From a virus: DNA of 64,000 bases. The stretch lies in the IMG/VR virus record IMGVR_UViG_3300023119_000011, positions 40,859-104,858 of that record. One strand, given 5' to 3'. This document shows positions 18,849-28,354 of the stretch, piece after piece. The position numbers and the translations under genes were made by a program. The notes below the pieces were generated by a model that had not been told where the DNA came from, searched no databases, and worked only from the letters and a program-made list of their open reading frames with translations. Each line of letters opens with the position of its first letter. Position 1 is the stretch's first letter.

Positions 18849-21800
18849 ATGGCAAAAGTCTATGTAAATCTACAAAATACCATTGGTACATGGGTCGCTA
18901 ATCACAACGATGTTGTGAATAAAATTGGTGATCTAGCACTATTAGGGACACTTGAAGATAGTAGCTTAGTTATGGCTACTAATGAAATACATGACTCTTT
19001 AAATGCTACCATAACTCTCCTTGGTTTATATAATCCTGCGGGTTTATCAACAGTAGCTGACTCAGTAGTAGGAGCAGTAAATGAACTTGATTCTGATATT
19101 GGCAACAGAGCTGATTTAGTTACCTTAAATAGAAATACAATTGTAGCTGCAATTAATGAATTGCATGATTCTATGGGCACTGCTGCCCTTGGTACATTGG
19201 CAACCGATATAAAAGGTGCAATTAATGAACTTCATGATTCAGTAGATCAACTTAATACATTCGTAGATCCAGACACAGCACTTAACACAACAGCATCTAC
19301 TGTATCTGGTGCAATTAACGAACATGAAACTGATATTGGTAATATGACCTTTACAGGTCTAAGTGCAACTAATATCTCTGCAGCGATTAGAGAATTAAGA
19401 ACTGAACTGGGCGACCACACTTCTCTTACTACTACAGCAACTAATAATGTGGTTGCAGCTATTAATGAAATTAATTCAGAACTTTATAATACACCAGATG
19501 GAAGTGGATCTAACTTTAATACGACTGCTACAACCATCGAAGGAGCAATTAACGAATTTGAAGCAGCACTTAGAAATTCTACTGGCGGTGGTGTTAATAA
19601 CTATACGCTATCGACATTAAAGCAAACTATTGTTGAAGCAATTAATGAACTTCATGATTCACTAGGCACTGACGCTCTTAATACATTATCAACTAATATT
19701 AAAAGTGCAATTAATGAACTTCATGATTCACTGGGCACTGACTCTCTTAATACATTATCAACTAATATTAAAAGTGCAATTAATGAACTTCATGATTCAC
19801 AATCAGCAATTAAAACTTTATTAGGTGGTACTACTACTTTAAGAACCACTGCAACCTCGGTTGTTGGTGGTGTAAACGAAGTTGACTCACAAATGTCATT
19901 CGTTTTACAAGCATTAGGACTTGGTGATCCTAATACAGCATTTGGTACTTATACGCCAGGTACAGATACATATGCTGGTAATCTTGGTCAACTTGACGCT
20001 AATCTTGGTGATAAATCATCTATTAGACACGCTATAAATGATTTACAAAGTTCTATTGATACCATTGAAGGTAATGAACAAACAACGAATACAACAATTG
20101 GTTCTTTAGCCAATTTAGATAATGAAATACAAAGATCAAGTATTGTTGGTGCTATTAACTCTTTAAGAGATTCTGTTCTTGCAATTTATGATTCTCTTAC
20201 GGTTGATAATTTAACATTCAATGATAATATTATTAGATCTAATTCTACCAACGGACAAATTGATTTAAGACATGGTGGACCTGGTGTTGCATCTGAGTTT
20301 ACATATTTAACAATTAAAAGATTTGCTGATAGCGATACACTTATTACTACTGATGCTGGTGGTTCAGGTATACTTCTTGCCGATTCTGCAGTTACCATTC
20401 AAGGTAATTTAAGAGTACAAGGTACGACTACTTATGTCAATACCGAAACAGTTGAGATTGATGACAACATTATATTATTGAATGCTAACGTAGCATCAAA
20501 TGTTGCTGGAACTGAAAATGCTGGACTCGAAGTTAATCGTGGAAATTTAGCGAATGCATTTATAAGATGGAATGAAACTAATGACAAGTGGGAAGCCACT
20601 ATGGCAAATGATGGTTCTGTTGAAACCATCTTAACCACATCTGATAAGAGCGGTATTAGTGGAGCTAATATTAATGATGATGCTGTCTCTAATGCTAAAC
20701 TTGCAAACATGGGTGCAAACACTGTTAAGGTTAGAGATGCTAATAGTGCTGGTGATCCATCGGATAAAGCGGTTGGAATTGCTCAAATCTTAATTGGTAC
20801 ACCAACAGGATTTACTTCGGATTCACTTTCAGGTGATGTCAGTATGACAAGTGCTGGCGCGGTAACTATTGTCGATGATGCAGTTACATATGCTAAAATC
20901 CAAAATGTATCGGCGACAAATAGAATTTTAGGTAGAGATACTGCAGGTGCTGGAGTTATAGAAGAAATTACTCCAACTAATGTAAGAACAATGCTTAATG
21001 TTGAGGATGGCGCAAATGCTTATAGCCATCCTAATCACTCAGGCGATGTTACTTCAACCGGTGATGGTGCTACTACCATTGCAAATGATGCAGTTACATA
21101 TGCTAAGATGCAAAATGTTGTAACAGCCAATAGAGTTCTTGGTTCTACTTCAGCGGATGGTGTGGTTAGTGAAGTTCAAGTATCTACTAATATGATTGCC
21201 GATTCCGCAGTTACATACGCTAAAATGCAGAATGTTTTAACAGCTAATAGACTCCTTGGATCTACATCAGCAAATAGTAACGTTAGTGAAGTTCAAGTAG
21301 CCACTGGTATGATTGCAAATGATGCTGTGACTTATGCTAAAATCCAAAATGTTGCGACAGCTAATAGAGTTCTTGGCTCTTCTTCGGCAGGGGGTGTAGT
21401 ATCTGAAGTTCAAGTTTCTAATGCCATGTTAGCTGGTTCAATTGCTAATAATAAATTAGCTAACAGCGCTATTACTATTGCTGGAGTATCAACTTCATTA
21501 GGTGGATCAATTTTAGATTCACTTGGCGAAGTTCCAGGGATACATACCGGAGGAGGAAGTGCAGATCAAGATAGTACACAATCTATTTTCATTGGTCATC
21601 AAAATCCAATAAGTGGAGTTCTTGGTACATCTTCAGTAGGTATTGGTTGGCATGCAGGACAGTCACTTACTAATGCTTCGAATTATGCTACTTCAGTAGG
21701 ACACGGATCTGGTAAAAATAATAATGGTGATTATAATAGTTCTTTTGGCGCAAATGCAATGGGTGCTGGATCAGCTACATCAGGAAATTATAATACATCA

Positions 21801-22319
21801 CTAGGTTATCAGGCAGGTTATGAGATAAGTAGTGGCACAAATAATGTGAATGCTGGTGCATTTGCTGGCGCGGAAATCCAAACTGGTGGTGGTAACGTTG
21901 CACTTGGTTATGGGGCAGGTCCTGCAAATGGAGGTTCTGGTGTTTCTGATAATATTTACATCGGACATTTGGCAGGAAGTACGGGAACGACTGGTGATAA
22001 CAATATTATTATTGGTAAAAATGCTCAGAAATCTGCTGCTACTGTAAGTAATGAAATTACGCTCGGTGATACGGCAATTACAAGATTTAGAATACCTGGG
22101 CTTGATCTCGATACTAATAGTGCAACTGGTGGCCAAGCACTTAGATGGAATGCTACTAATGGAGGATTTGAATGGTATACTCCATCAAGTGGAGTAACTG
22201 CTGGAGATTATATAACTAACAGTAGTGGTACATTTAATGTAAATGCAGGAGATACATTACTTATTAAAAATTCTGGAGGTACCACACTAAAAACAATTGT
22301 GAGTTTGGGTAGTGTATAA
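18849..22319 (+). CDS. Repeat-rich tail fibre protein with YadA-like head region
   Basis: This 1156-residue fibre has four kinds of sequence. Residues 1-430 are repeats built on AINELHDSLGT / TLSTNIKS, with the INEL unit recurring about every 20-40 residues. Residues ~470-610 hold common fibre modules (ETVEIDDNIILLNANVA, LEVNRGNLANAFIRWNE). Residues ~670-860 hold four copies of a ~39-residue repeat (NDAVTYAKMQNV, TANRVLGSTSA, VVSEVQVS). Residues ~900-1080 are a trimeric-autotransporter-like head (SVGHGSG, YNTSLGYQAG, NVALGYGAG, NIYIGHLAG). It probably forms a long trimeric fibre for host contact. The tandem DNA repeats inside would allow length change by recombination. Confidence 0.82.
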   Translation: MAKVYVNLQNTIGTWVANHNDVVNKIGDLALLGTLEDSSLVMATNEIHDSLNATITLLGLYNPAGLSTVADSVVGAVNELDSDIGNRADLVTLNRNTIVAAINELHDSMGTAALGTLATDIKGAINELHDSVDQLNTFVDPDTALNTTASTVSGAINEHETDIGNMTFTGLSATNISAAIRELRTELGDHTSLTTTATNNVVAAINEINSELYNTPDGSGSNFNTTATTIEGAINEFEAALRNSTGGGVNNYTLSTLKQTIVEAINELHDSLGTDALNTLSTNIKSAINELHDSLGTDSLNTLSTNIKSAINELHDSQSAIKTLLGGTTTLRTTATSVVGGVNEVDSQMSFVLQALGLGDPNTAFGTYTPGTDTYAGNLGQLDANLGDKSSIRHAINDLQSSIDTIEGNEQTTNTTIGSLANLDNEIQRSSIVGAINSLRDSVLAIYDSLTVDNLTFNDNIIRSNSTNGQIDLRHGGPGVASEFTYLTIKRFADSDTLITTDAGGSGILLADSAVTIQGNLRVQGTTTYVNTETVEIDDNIILLNANVASNVAGTENAGLEVNRGNLANAFIRWNETNDKWEATMANDGSVETILTTSDKSGISGANINDDAVSNAKLANMGANTVKVRDANSAGDPSDKAVGIAQILIGTPTGFTSDSLSGDVSMTSAGAVTIVDDAVTYAKIQNVSATNRILGRDTAGAGVIEEITPTNVRTMLNVEDGANAYSHPNHSGDVTSTGDGATTIANDAVTYAKMQNVVTANRVLGSTSADGVVSEVQVSTNMIADSAVTYAKMQNVLTANRLLGSTSANSNVSEVQVATGMIANDAVTYAKIQNVATANRVLGSSSAGGVVSEVQVSNAMLAGSIANNKLANSAITIAGVSTSLGGSILDSLGEVPGIHTGGGSADQDSTQSIFIGHQNPISGVLGTSSVGIGWHAGQSLTNASNYATSVGHGSGKNNNGDYNSSFGANAMGAGSATSGNYNTSLGYQAGYEISSGTNNVNAGAFAGAEIQTGGGNVALGYGAGPANGGSGVSDNIYIGHLAGSTGTTGDNNIIIGKNAQKSAATVSNEITLGDTAITRFRIPGLDLDTNSATGGQALRWNATNGGFEWYTPSSGVTAGDYITNSSGTFNVNAGDTLLIKNSGGTTLKTIVSLGSV
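19638..19800 (+). repeat. 69-bp tandem repeat inside the fibre gene
   Basis: Copies begin at 19638, 19707 and 19776 (each at GCAATTAATGAACTTCATGA), an exact 69-base period over about 2.35 units. The copies differ at only a few bases (for example CTAGGC/CTGGGC and GACGCT/GACTCT). They encode the 23-residue INELHDSLGTD unit. The near-identity implies recent duplication. Confidence 0.9.
20877..21430 (+). repeat. Four imperfect ~117-bp repeats inside the fibre gene
   Basis: The segment encoding DAVTYAKxQNV-(x)-TANRxLGxxSA-(x)-VSEVQV recurs four times, at roughly 20877, 21087, 21204 and 21321, with a 60-90 base divergent insert (SHPNHSGDVTS region) between the first and second copies. It is a typical fibre-shaft duplication. 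Confidence 0.75.
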
Positions 22320-22359
22320 AACGTAATATATAATACCATATAATGGAGATGATAGTAAT

Positions 22360-23439
22360 ATGGCTGTAGTAACACCACTTAAAGTTTTAAACGGCGGAGA
22401 TCTCAAGCAAATGAGTACTGCCGAAATAACTTATATTAAAGATAGATGTAGATATTTGTATGGTACAGACCCAACTGTAACATTATCAGTTGTAACTACT
22501 GGTGCAACCAATCATATTGATGTTGAAGGTACGAATCAATATATGATTGATGATAGATGGCAAACTGGTACCTCTGCAACAAATGCAACTACTTATCCCG
22601 CCGAAGCTACAACAGGCGAACCAACAATTATTACACCAATTCAATATGATTATATTGATGAAACACGTACAGCTGCAAGTCAACCCTCTGACATTAATTC
22701 TGTAAGGTTTCCACTTTATTATGATGGAAATGGAGATCTTAGATCTATGTCTCAAACAGATATGTTAGATACATTTATTTTGCCAGCAATTGATACTATA
22801 ACGGCATCTGTGGGTCAGCCTGGAACATATAGAGTGCATACTGCAACAACGTTAGCTGGTTATACTGCTGTTGCAACAGATGCAATTTTTACTGATACTC
22901 GCGCAGATCAAAGTGCATATAATGTTACAGATACCCCTACAGCTCCAACAGGTGCAGCAGCAACAATTGGAGCTTCTGGTACTACACAAGATATTTCTGA
23001 AATAGTAAGTAACTATTATTTGTTACAAGCAAATAATATAAGTGAGCCAAGTATTACATTAGCATCAGATGATTTAAATTATGGTGGTACTGAAGAACTT
23101 GCGCTTGCTTATATAGTAGCAGGACCTAATGATATTAGGGAGTATACTTTAGCTCAGCTAGATGATATATTAAAAAGTTACATGAAATATGCTGCGTCTG
23201 CTCATACTGGGTCAAGAATTCGTTATAGATTAGCATATGATGCGGATGGCGCTGGAGCAGGAACGGCTACTTATACAGGTACAACGCTAGGAAGTGTAAT
23301 TGCTAATACTAGGATCACATCAGTATCAGGTGATTTAAAAAGAAGGTTTGTGAATGCTAATGATTATCGTTCACAAGAATTTCCCGTTGGAACTGCAACG
23401 GCTCAACAATATTGGACTTTAAAGATGGATCAATACTAA
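22360..23439 (+). CDS. Conserved virion structural protein of unknown role
   Basis: This 359-residue protein starts MAVVTPLKVLNGGDLKQMST and has a central low-complexity Thr/Ala/Tyr-rich portion (TDTPTAPTGAAATIGASGTTQD). No signal peptide or membrane span is seen. A motif FVNANDYRSQEFPVGTATAQ lies near the C-terminus. A GGAG ribosome site at 22344-22347 precedes the ATG. It lies between a fibre gene and a small conserved gene, so a tail-fibre or baseplate-associated role is likely, but I do not recognise the family. The stop overlaps the next ATG (TAATG). Confidence 0.6.
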   Translation: MAVVTPLKVLNGGDLKQMSTAEITYIKDRCRYLYGTDPTVTLSVVTTGATNHIDVEGTNQYMIDDRWQTGTSATNATTYPAEATTGEPTIITPIQYDYIDETRTAASQPSDINSVRFPLYYDGNGDLRSMSQTDMLDTFILPAIDTITASVGQPGTYRVHTATTLAGYTAVATDAIFTDTRADQSAYNVTDTPTAPTGAAATIGASGTTQDISEIVSNYYLLQANNISEPSITLASDDLNYGGTEELALAYIVAGPNDIREYTLAQLDDILKSYMKYAASAHTGSRIRYRLAYDADGAGAGTATYTGTTLGSVIANTRITSVSGDLKRRFVNANDYRSQEFPVGTATAQQYWTLKMDQY

Positions 23440-23927
23440 TGTTTACAAAAGAAAACGTAATTAACGCAAGATATTCTAATAACAGAGATTTAGTGTTAGT
23501 AGAATGGGTTGACGAAAATGATATTCGTCGAATTTATAATTTATTTGAAGATAATAATGATCCAGCATGGAAATCTCTTAGAGAAGCTGGCTGGACTAAA
23601 AAGAAAATTGATGAAGCAAGCGAAAAGTATAAAGTCGATTTTTCAAAAAACTTCGAAGATTTAGCTAGAAATATTTTTAGAAAAAATGATGAAGCTGAGT
23701 ATAGAAATCTTTTAGAAGATTTATTTAATGATAATGTAGAAGATGGTCGTGATACTCAGCATTTATTCACTTTAAAATTATTTTTATTTGAATTAAGCGA
23801 AGTTAAAAGAAGCACTAATAGAGAAGCTAAAGTGGCTTTACGTAAAGCGAAAAGTTCAAGGGAAGCTTTGTTTATAGCTATTGATATTGTAAAAGAAACT
23901 CCCCCAGTTGAGGCGGAAGAATCTTAG
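23439..23927 (+). CDS. Conserved small phage protein, acidic and helical
   Basis: The ATG at 23439 overlaps the previous stop and is preferred to an in-frame TTG at 23412. The 162-residue product begins MFTKENVINARYSNNRDLVL and is rich in Lys, Glu and Asp with predicted long helices. It lacks membrane segments. Related proteins starting MFTKE(N/Q)V occur near structural genes of marine T4-like phages, with no known function. Its last 50 bases overlap, tail to tail, the end of the first minus-strand gene, so the two transcripts converge here without an obvious terminator. Confidence 0.6.
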   Translation: MFTKENVINARYSNNRDLVLVEWVDENDIRRIYNLFEDNNDPAWKSLREAGWTKKKIDEASEKYKVDFSKNFEDLARNIFRKNDEAEYRNLLEDLFNDNVEDGRDTQHLFTLKLFLFELSEVKRSTNREAKVALRKAKSSREALFIAIDIVKETPPVEAEES

Positions 23928-24474
23928 GATTCAACATAGTTTCATACGATTGATTAAATAAGTAAACGTTATAATCAATTACATTTATTTTTTCTTTTTG
24001 TTCTATAAATTCATAAGAACAATACTTATCACTTCGTAAATATTGATTGAATGTTCCAGCAAATTTTTCATAAATAAATTGATCTATTCCTCTTGAATAT
24101 TCAATCATAAAATAATTTGGATCTTTCTCAAATCCTTTATAGATGTGAGAGTAATCGCCAGACCATGACATTATACTACTATTAAGTGGTGTGTGAAATG
24201 GCTTTCTCCACCATGCATGGCATAAAGTAAAATTTTTTCTTACAAGATTATTACAGTCTCCTGTAATAATTATGTCTAAGTCAAAATATATATTTTGGCC
24301 ATCTCTATATCTATCGAACATAAGAAGCTTATTAAAAACTCCTTCATATTCATCATCTCTTATTACCACAAATTCTTCATATTGTAAACCAGAAAAATTA
24401 TCAATCATATGTTTTAAATTATCAACATACCATTCACTAAATTTATTTCCAGTGTTTACACAAATAATTCTCAT
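23878..24474 (-). CDS. Glycosyltransferase-like protein (GT-A type), cassette gene 14
   Basis: The start at 24474 is chosen because its ATG overlaps the upstream stop (ATGA). An earlier in-frame ATG at 24495 lies well inside the upstream gene. The 198-residue product starts with a Rossmann-like strand MRIICVNTGNKFSEWYV and has NIYFDLDIIITGD with a DxD motif at D65/D67, typical of metal-binding GT-A enzymes. Later residues (WWRKPFHTPLNSSIMSW, GIDQFIYEKF) resemble acceptor-site segments of GT8-like enzymes. It probably transfers a nucleotide sugar. It is the last gene of the minus-strand unit and converges on the plus-strand gene ending at 23927. Confidence 0.62.
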   Translation of the reverse strand: MRIICVNTGNKFSEWYVDNLKHMIDNFSGLQYEEFVVIRDDEYEGVFNKLLMFDRYRDGQNIYFDLDIIITGDCNNLVRKNFTLCHAWWRKPFHTPLNSSIMSWSGDYSHIYKGFEKDPNYFMIEYSRGIDQFIYEKFAGTFNQYLRSDKYCSYEFIEQKEKINVIDYNVYLFNQSYETMLNPKILPPQLGEFLLQYQ

Positions 24475-25142
24475 GTCCAATGCTTTCTTATCCAAGATGT
24501 ATTAGATTTATGTATATAATTGTTATTAGTAAAATGCACAATTTTTATATCTTTATCAATTTCTTCATCCATAATCATAAATTCTTTATTATATAATTTA
24601 CAATATTCTAATTGCATTTGATAATTTAAAGCATCATCATTGTAGTATCGTACCATCCAATTATCTGGTAGAGTTACTATGTTTTCTACATTATCAAAAA
24701 CAAAATTTTGTTCGCCGTGTCCTTTAATATTTACAGTGCCATTATTATAATAATATGATTCCCAATACTCTTTATTTTTTGACCATTTATCAGTTAGATC
24801 AGTAAACGCATTTCCTTTAAATTTATAAAAGCCACCATTTATCGGTAGTGTACTTACTGTACTTGAATATGTTAATAATTCATTATCTTTAATTGGATAT
24901 GATAACATGTCGTCAATATTGTTAACAATAACTTGATCTATATCCATAACTATAACATCATCGAGTGTTTCAGTAAATGTTGGATCAAAAAATTCTAATT
25001 TGTGCCAATGTGATTTTCTTTTTGGTTTATAACAAAAAAATTCAAAATCAATAGTCGTATTTTTAGATATTCCTCTTTCAAGTTTTTCAACATAATCATA
25101 AGAATATTTTCCTTCATAATATAAACAAAATATTTTTAACAT
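24471..25142 (-). CDS. Glycosyltransferase-like protein (GT-A type), cassette gene 13
   Basis: This 223-residue protein starts MLKIFCLYYEGKYSYDYVEK and has a strand with DxD, DDVIVMDIDQVIVNNID (D67, D69), followed by PINGGFYKFKGNAF and a C-terminal HFTNNNYIHKSNTSW in which a His could complete the metal site. This is the usual order of GT8-like GT-A transferases. It shares the overall layout of the following gene, so the two may be divergent paralogues acting on successive positions of one glycan. It overlaps the upstream gene by seven bases. Confidence 0.65.
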   Translation of the reverse strand: MLKIFCLYYEGKYSYDYVEKLERGISKNTTIDFEFFCYKPKRKSHWHKLEFFDPTFTETLDDVIVMDIDQVIVNNIDDMLSYPIKDNELLTYSSTVSTLPINGGFYKFKGNAFTDLTDKWSKNKEYWESYYYNNGTVNIKGHGEQNFVFDNVENIVTLPDNWMVRYYNDDALNYQMQLEYCKLYNKEFMIMDEEIDKDIKIVHFTNNNYIHKSNTSWIRKHWT

Positions 25143-25864
25143 TTTCCTATAACCATAAACCTTTTATAACCATTAGGCATATCAAGTGATCCTTTATATA
25201 TTTTTTGTTTAATTCCTGATTTTTCTAATAATTCATCTTCATTTTCAACACAATTAATATGATCATTTACATGAAACATATTATTACTTTGTAAAGCAAA
25301 TATTGTATTTTCTCTATAATTTTTATTTTCTAATATTTTAGGTAAGCTAGGCATATGTTCAGAAGAAGTATTAATAACTACATGTGTTTTATCGTCATCC
25401 ATAATTGGATCGAGTATGTTTTGACAATAATGATTTCCTGCAATATTATAAATTGACATAAAATTTTCAAAAAACTTTTTCGTTTTAGGATCTATATCAA
25501 TGTTATCAATTGATTCGATTTGATCTGAATTTTGTTTTAGCATTATAGATAATGGAGATCCAAACCAACCTCCTAATAGTTGAACTCTTATTTTCTCATT
25601 TAATTCAAAAAATGTTGGAATAACTAAAGATAATTTTTCAACTAACCATGTTTTAGATTCAATTTGGCTTGGGCCCATACTATCAAGAAAATGAACAATA
25701 TCCATTTCTTTTTCGTATGCTATAGTCCATAACATTTGTAATAGATGTTTATTAATTTTATCTTCTAATAATGGTTTAGTAACTTTTAAATATGAATATG
25801 GATCAAGCTTTTCTTCGTTAAAAGCTTTCCATAACACATTCCATATTTCTTTTTCTATAATCAT
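25136..25864 (-). CDS. Class I SAM-dependent methyltransferase-like protein, cassette gene 12
   Basis: In this 242-residue protein the N-terminal ~85 residues are helical. The Rossmann core begins at about residue 90: VQLLGGWFGSPLSIMLKQN (a glycine-rich loop like motif I), SIDNIDIDPKTKKFF (acidic residue expected to bind the SAM ribose), and HVVINTSSEHMPSLP (motif IV-like). This pattern suggests a SAM-dependent methyltransferase, but the substrate cannot be read from the sequence. Its place beside a carbamoyltransferase and glycosyltransferases suggests a sugar or nucleotide O- or N-methylation step. It overlaps the upstream stop by four bases. Confidence 0.6.
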   Translation of the reverse strand: MIIEKEIWNVLWKAFNEEKLDPYSYLKVTKPLLEDKINKHLLQMLWTIAYEKEMDIVHFLDSMGPSQIESKTWLVEKLSLVIPTFFELNEKIRVQLLGGWFGSPLSIMLKQNSDQIESIDNIDIDPKTKKFFENFMSIYNIAGNHYCQNILDPIMDDDKTHVVINTSSEHMPSLPKILENKNYRENTIFALQSNNMFHVNDHINCVENEDELLEKSGIKQKIYKGSLDMPNGYKRFMVIGKC

Positions 25865-27354
25865 TTTCTTATAATATAATCATTAATTACTAATAGATCC
25901 ATTCCTGTTTTATTAAAAGTGGCAATTGCTTCTTCTGGTGTTTCTACAATTGGTTCTTGACAATTAAAGCTTGTATTTAATAACATAGGCATTGCAGTTG
26001 CATAAAAAAAATCAGTGATTAACTTATAAAATTTAGGATTATCACTTTCATTTACTGTTTGTATTCTTGCAGTATTATCTATGTGAGTTACACCCGGAAT
26101 TTTATCTTTATGTTTAACTTTTACAATTCTACTCATATATGGACTTGGTTTATGTGTATCAAAAAAATATTCATACCACTCTTCTAAGACTGCTGGTGCG
26201 AATGGCCTAAAATCTTCACGTAATTTTATAGTATTATTAATTACAAATTTAATATCATGCCTTCTTGGATCTGCTAATATACTTCTATTTCCTAAAGCTC
26301 TATTTCCACTTTCTGATTCATCTTGAAACCAACCAACAATTGCACCATCTGCAATTGCTTGTGCTATTTCTTTGTAATTAACTTTTTCTTTACCTTTAAA
26401 ATTATATTTTTTTCCAGCATATGTTTTTGGAGTATGAATGTTATTATTTAACATATAATCAGCATGCATATATGTCCCTAATGCCTGTCCTTCATCTCCA
26501 GCTGCAGGCGGTACATGCACGTTTTCGTATTTTTCAAAAAACATTTCATTCACATATCCATTATAAGCAACTCCTCCTGCAATACATAAATTTGTTGATG
26601 ATTGCAGAGGATATACGTGTTCTCTTATAATATCTTCTGTAAAGACTTGTAATGTATGTGCAATTGAATCTGGTGGAACATTTTGTGAATCTACCATACG
26701 TATAAAATCATCTTTATCAATTCGGTTTTGATGTAATTCTTCTAACATAAGATAGATAGAATCTTTTAAAGCGCCGTAAGCAGAAAGACCCATTACTTTT
26801 CCTGCACCTAAAAATCCGAAACCTAAATATTGAGAGATAAAATTCCAAAGTTCACCAATATTTATTTTGCTAGATAAATCTATAATTTTTTGATTTTTAT
26901 CAATAAAAATACAATTAAAATTATATCCTCTTCCGTCAATTGCTAATATATCTGATTCTTCAAATCCAGAAGTTAAATAAGCATATGCAGCATGTGATTG
27001 ATGATGATCAATATAATATGTGTTATTAATCATTTTATAATCCCATAGATTAGTGGGTTTAAAATCAAGATATTCTTTAGAAATTTTATATGGTGTTATT
27101 TGATTAACACCACCAATAGTAGTTGTGAAAGCAAACACTTCATGGTTTTCAGGTTTATAATATTCTTCATAGAATTTTATACCAGCTTCGTTAGAATGTT
27201 TTTGTGGTATAAACACACCATTAAATGGATATACGTTTTCATCTAACTTAGGTAGATTATGTTTTAATCTACTATATCTTTCTATTTGATTATGAAATAA
27301 ACCATCATATGTATTATGATCATGAGGACTAAATGATGCACTAAAGATTTTCAT
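25861..27354 (-). CDS. NodU/CmcH-type carbamoyltransferase, cassette gene 11
   Basis: In this 497-residue protein the N-terminal Kae1-like domain (1-320) holds FSPHDHNT, the metal-binding DHHQSHAA (D116, H117, H118, H121), LAIDGRGYN, GFGFLGAGKVMGLSAYG and CIAGGVAYNGYVNE. The C-terminal YrdC-like domain has FQDESESGNRALGNRSIL, ADPR, FRPFAPAVL, MLLNTSFNCQEPIVETPEEAI and a final DLLVINDYII. These are all hallmarks of O-carbamoyltransferases such as NodU and TobZ, which make carbamoyl-AMP from carbamoyl phosphate and move it to a hydroxyl, usually on a sugar. Full length for the family is about 500-570. The substrate is probably the product of neighbouring genes. Confidence 0.9.
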   Translation of the reverse strand: MKIFSASFSPHDHNTYDGLFHNQIERYSRLKHNLPKLDENVYPFNGVFIPQKHSNEAGIKFYEEYYKPENHEVFAFTTTIGGVNQITPYKISKEYLDFKPTNLWDYKMINNTYYIDHHQSHAAYAYLTSGFEESDILAIDGRGYNFNCIFIDKNQKIIDLSSKINIGELWNFISQYLGFGFLGAGKVMGLSAYGALKDSIYLMLEELHQNRIDKDDFIRMVDSQNVPPDSIAHTLQVFTEDIIREHVYPLQSSTNLCIAGGVAYNGYVNEMFFEKYENVHVPPAAGDEGQALGTYMHADYMLNNNIHTPKTYAGKKYNFKGKEKVNYKEIAQAIADGAIVGWFQDESESGNRALGNRSILADPRRHDIKFVINNTIKLREDFRPFAPAVLEEWYEYFFDTHKPSPYMSRIVKVKHKDKIPGVTHIDNTARIQTVNESDNPKFYKLITDFFYATAMPMLLNTSFNCQEPIVETPEEAIATFNKTGMDLLVINDYIIRK

Positions 27355-28354
27355 AAATATAATCCGCTATTTTTATATGAGTTTCATTATTTGGATGACT
27401 ATCTCCACCAATAGTATCACTATTAGAATTTATCCAAGTTTTTTTTCTACTAGCATAGTTAGTAAATCTTTGTTGAATATTATTTTCTATTTCTGTCTGT
27501 ATAAATTCTAAACCATATTTTTCGCATTTTAACTTAAGTGTTTCTGGTGGATCGCTAAATGTAATATCATTTTTATTCCATGTTATATTATTAGGTTTAT
27601 CAATTGGCCAATTTATAAAATTTTTAATTTTATCATAATACATATTGTTAGGTAAATACTCAATTAATTCTTTTTTTGATTTGTAAGGCCAATTATGTGC
27701 ATGTAAATTTTTTACAATTGTAAAATTTGTGCGTTTATCACCAGACCTTTCACGGAATGGAATCATTGTTTTAAAGTTTTCATTTTCTTGAAAATCTCCA
27801 TTCATCAAATTAAGCTTATCTTGGCTTGTAACTCTCCACCAATTCCAATATAAATTCATCCCTTGAATTTGTACATATGGTATATTATAATTTTCACATA
27901 AGATTTGAAACATGTAAAAATAGCGTAAAGAATTATGAATCCAATCTTCGTAATTTCCAGGCGACCAATTGTTGTTACCATGCTTATACGCAGATTTTTT
28001 CATTTTTTCTGGTAAATCATTTTTATATTCTGGATTAATCAAATGAGGTTCAGTTTCTTGAGCTTCATAATCACGCCTATTTGATTCAGTCCACATATGT
28101 ATAACTAAACCAATATCTTTATGATCTATATAATTTAATAAATCAAGAGTACGATTATAAATTCCGTTATTTCCAGAACCACCAATCGCTAGATTAATTA
28201 ATTTCATATTTAATTTTTTGGCTAAATGAACAGGCCAAGGAGTGTAATTTATACTTTTTAAAAAATTGTGTTTTGATGATCGATCTTCTAAATTAGTATT
28301 GCGGCCATATGTATATGCAGAAAAACTACATCCATTGACAATTAAGTATTTCAT
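27341..28354 (-). CDS. SGNH/GDSL-type hydrolase or acyltransferase-like protein, cassette gene 10
   Basis: This 337-residue protein starts MKYLIVNGCSFSAYTYG, where S10 sits at the position of the block-I nucleophile of SGNH enzymes. IGGSGNNGIYNRTLDLL follows with the Gly and Asn expected for oxyanion-hole blocks, and GGDSHPNNETH near the C-terminus supplies the D318/H320 pair. No signal peptide is visible, so it would act in the cytoplasm. SGNH folds either remove or add acyl groups on sugars. Here, next to glycosyltransferases, O-acetylation or deacetylation of a glycan is a reasonable guess. It overlaps the upstream gene by four bases and the downstream gene by 14. Confidence 0.6.
   Translation of the reverse strand: MKYLIVNGCSFSAYTYGRNTNLEDRSSKHNFLKSINYTPWPVHLAKKLNMKLINLAIGGSGNNGIYNRTLDLLNYIDHKDIGLVIHMWTESNRRDYEAQETEPHLINPEYKNDLPEKMKKSAYKHGNNNWSPGNYEDWIHNSLRYFYMFQILCENYNIPYVQIQGMNLYWNWWRVTSQDKLNLMNGDFQENENFKTMIPFRERSGDKRTNFTIVKNLHAHNWPYKSKKELIEYLPNNMYYDKIKNFINWPIDKPNNITWNKNDITFSDPPETLKLKCEKYGLEFIQTEIENNIQQRFTNYASRKKTWINSNSDTIGGDSHPNNETHIKIADYIYENL

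Noticed and set aside
23919-23932. A perfect GAATC-TTAG-GATTC hairpin between convergent genes, considered as a terminator
   Set aside because: The stem is only five base pairs with no G+C-rich core and no U-tract on either strand.
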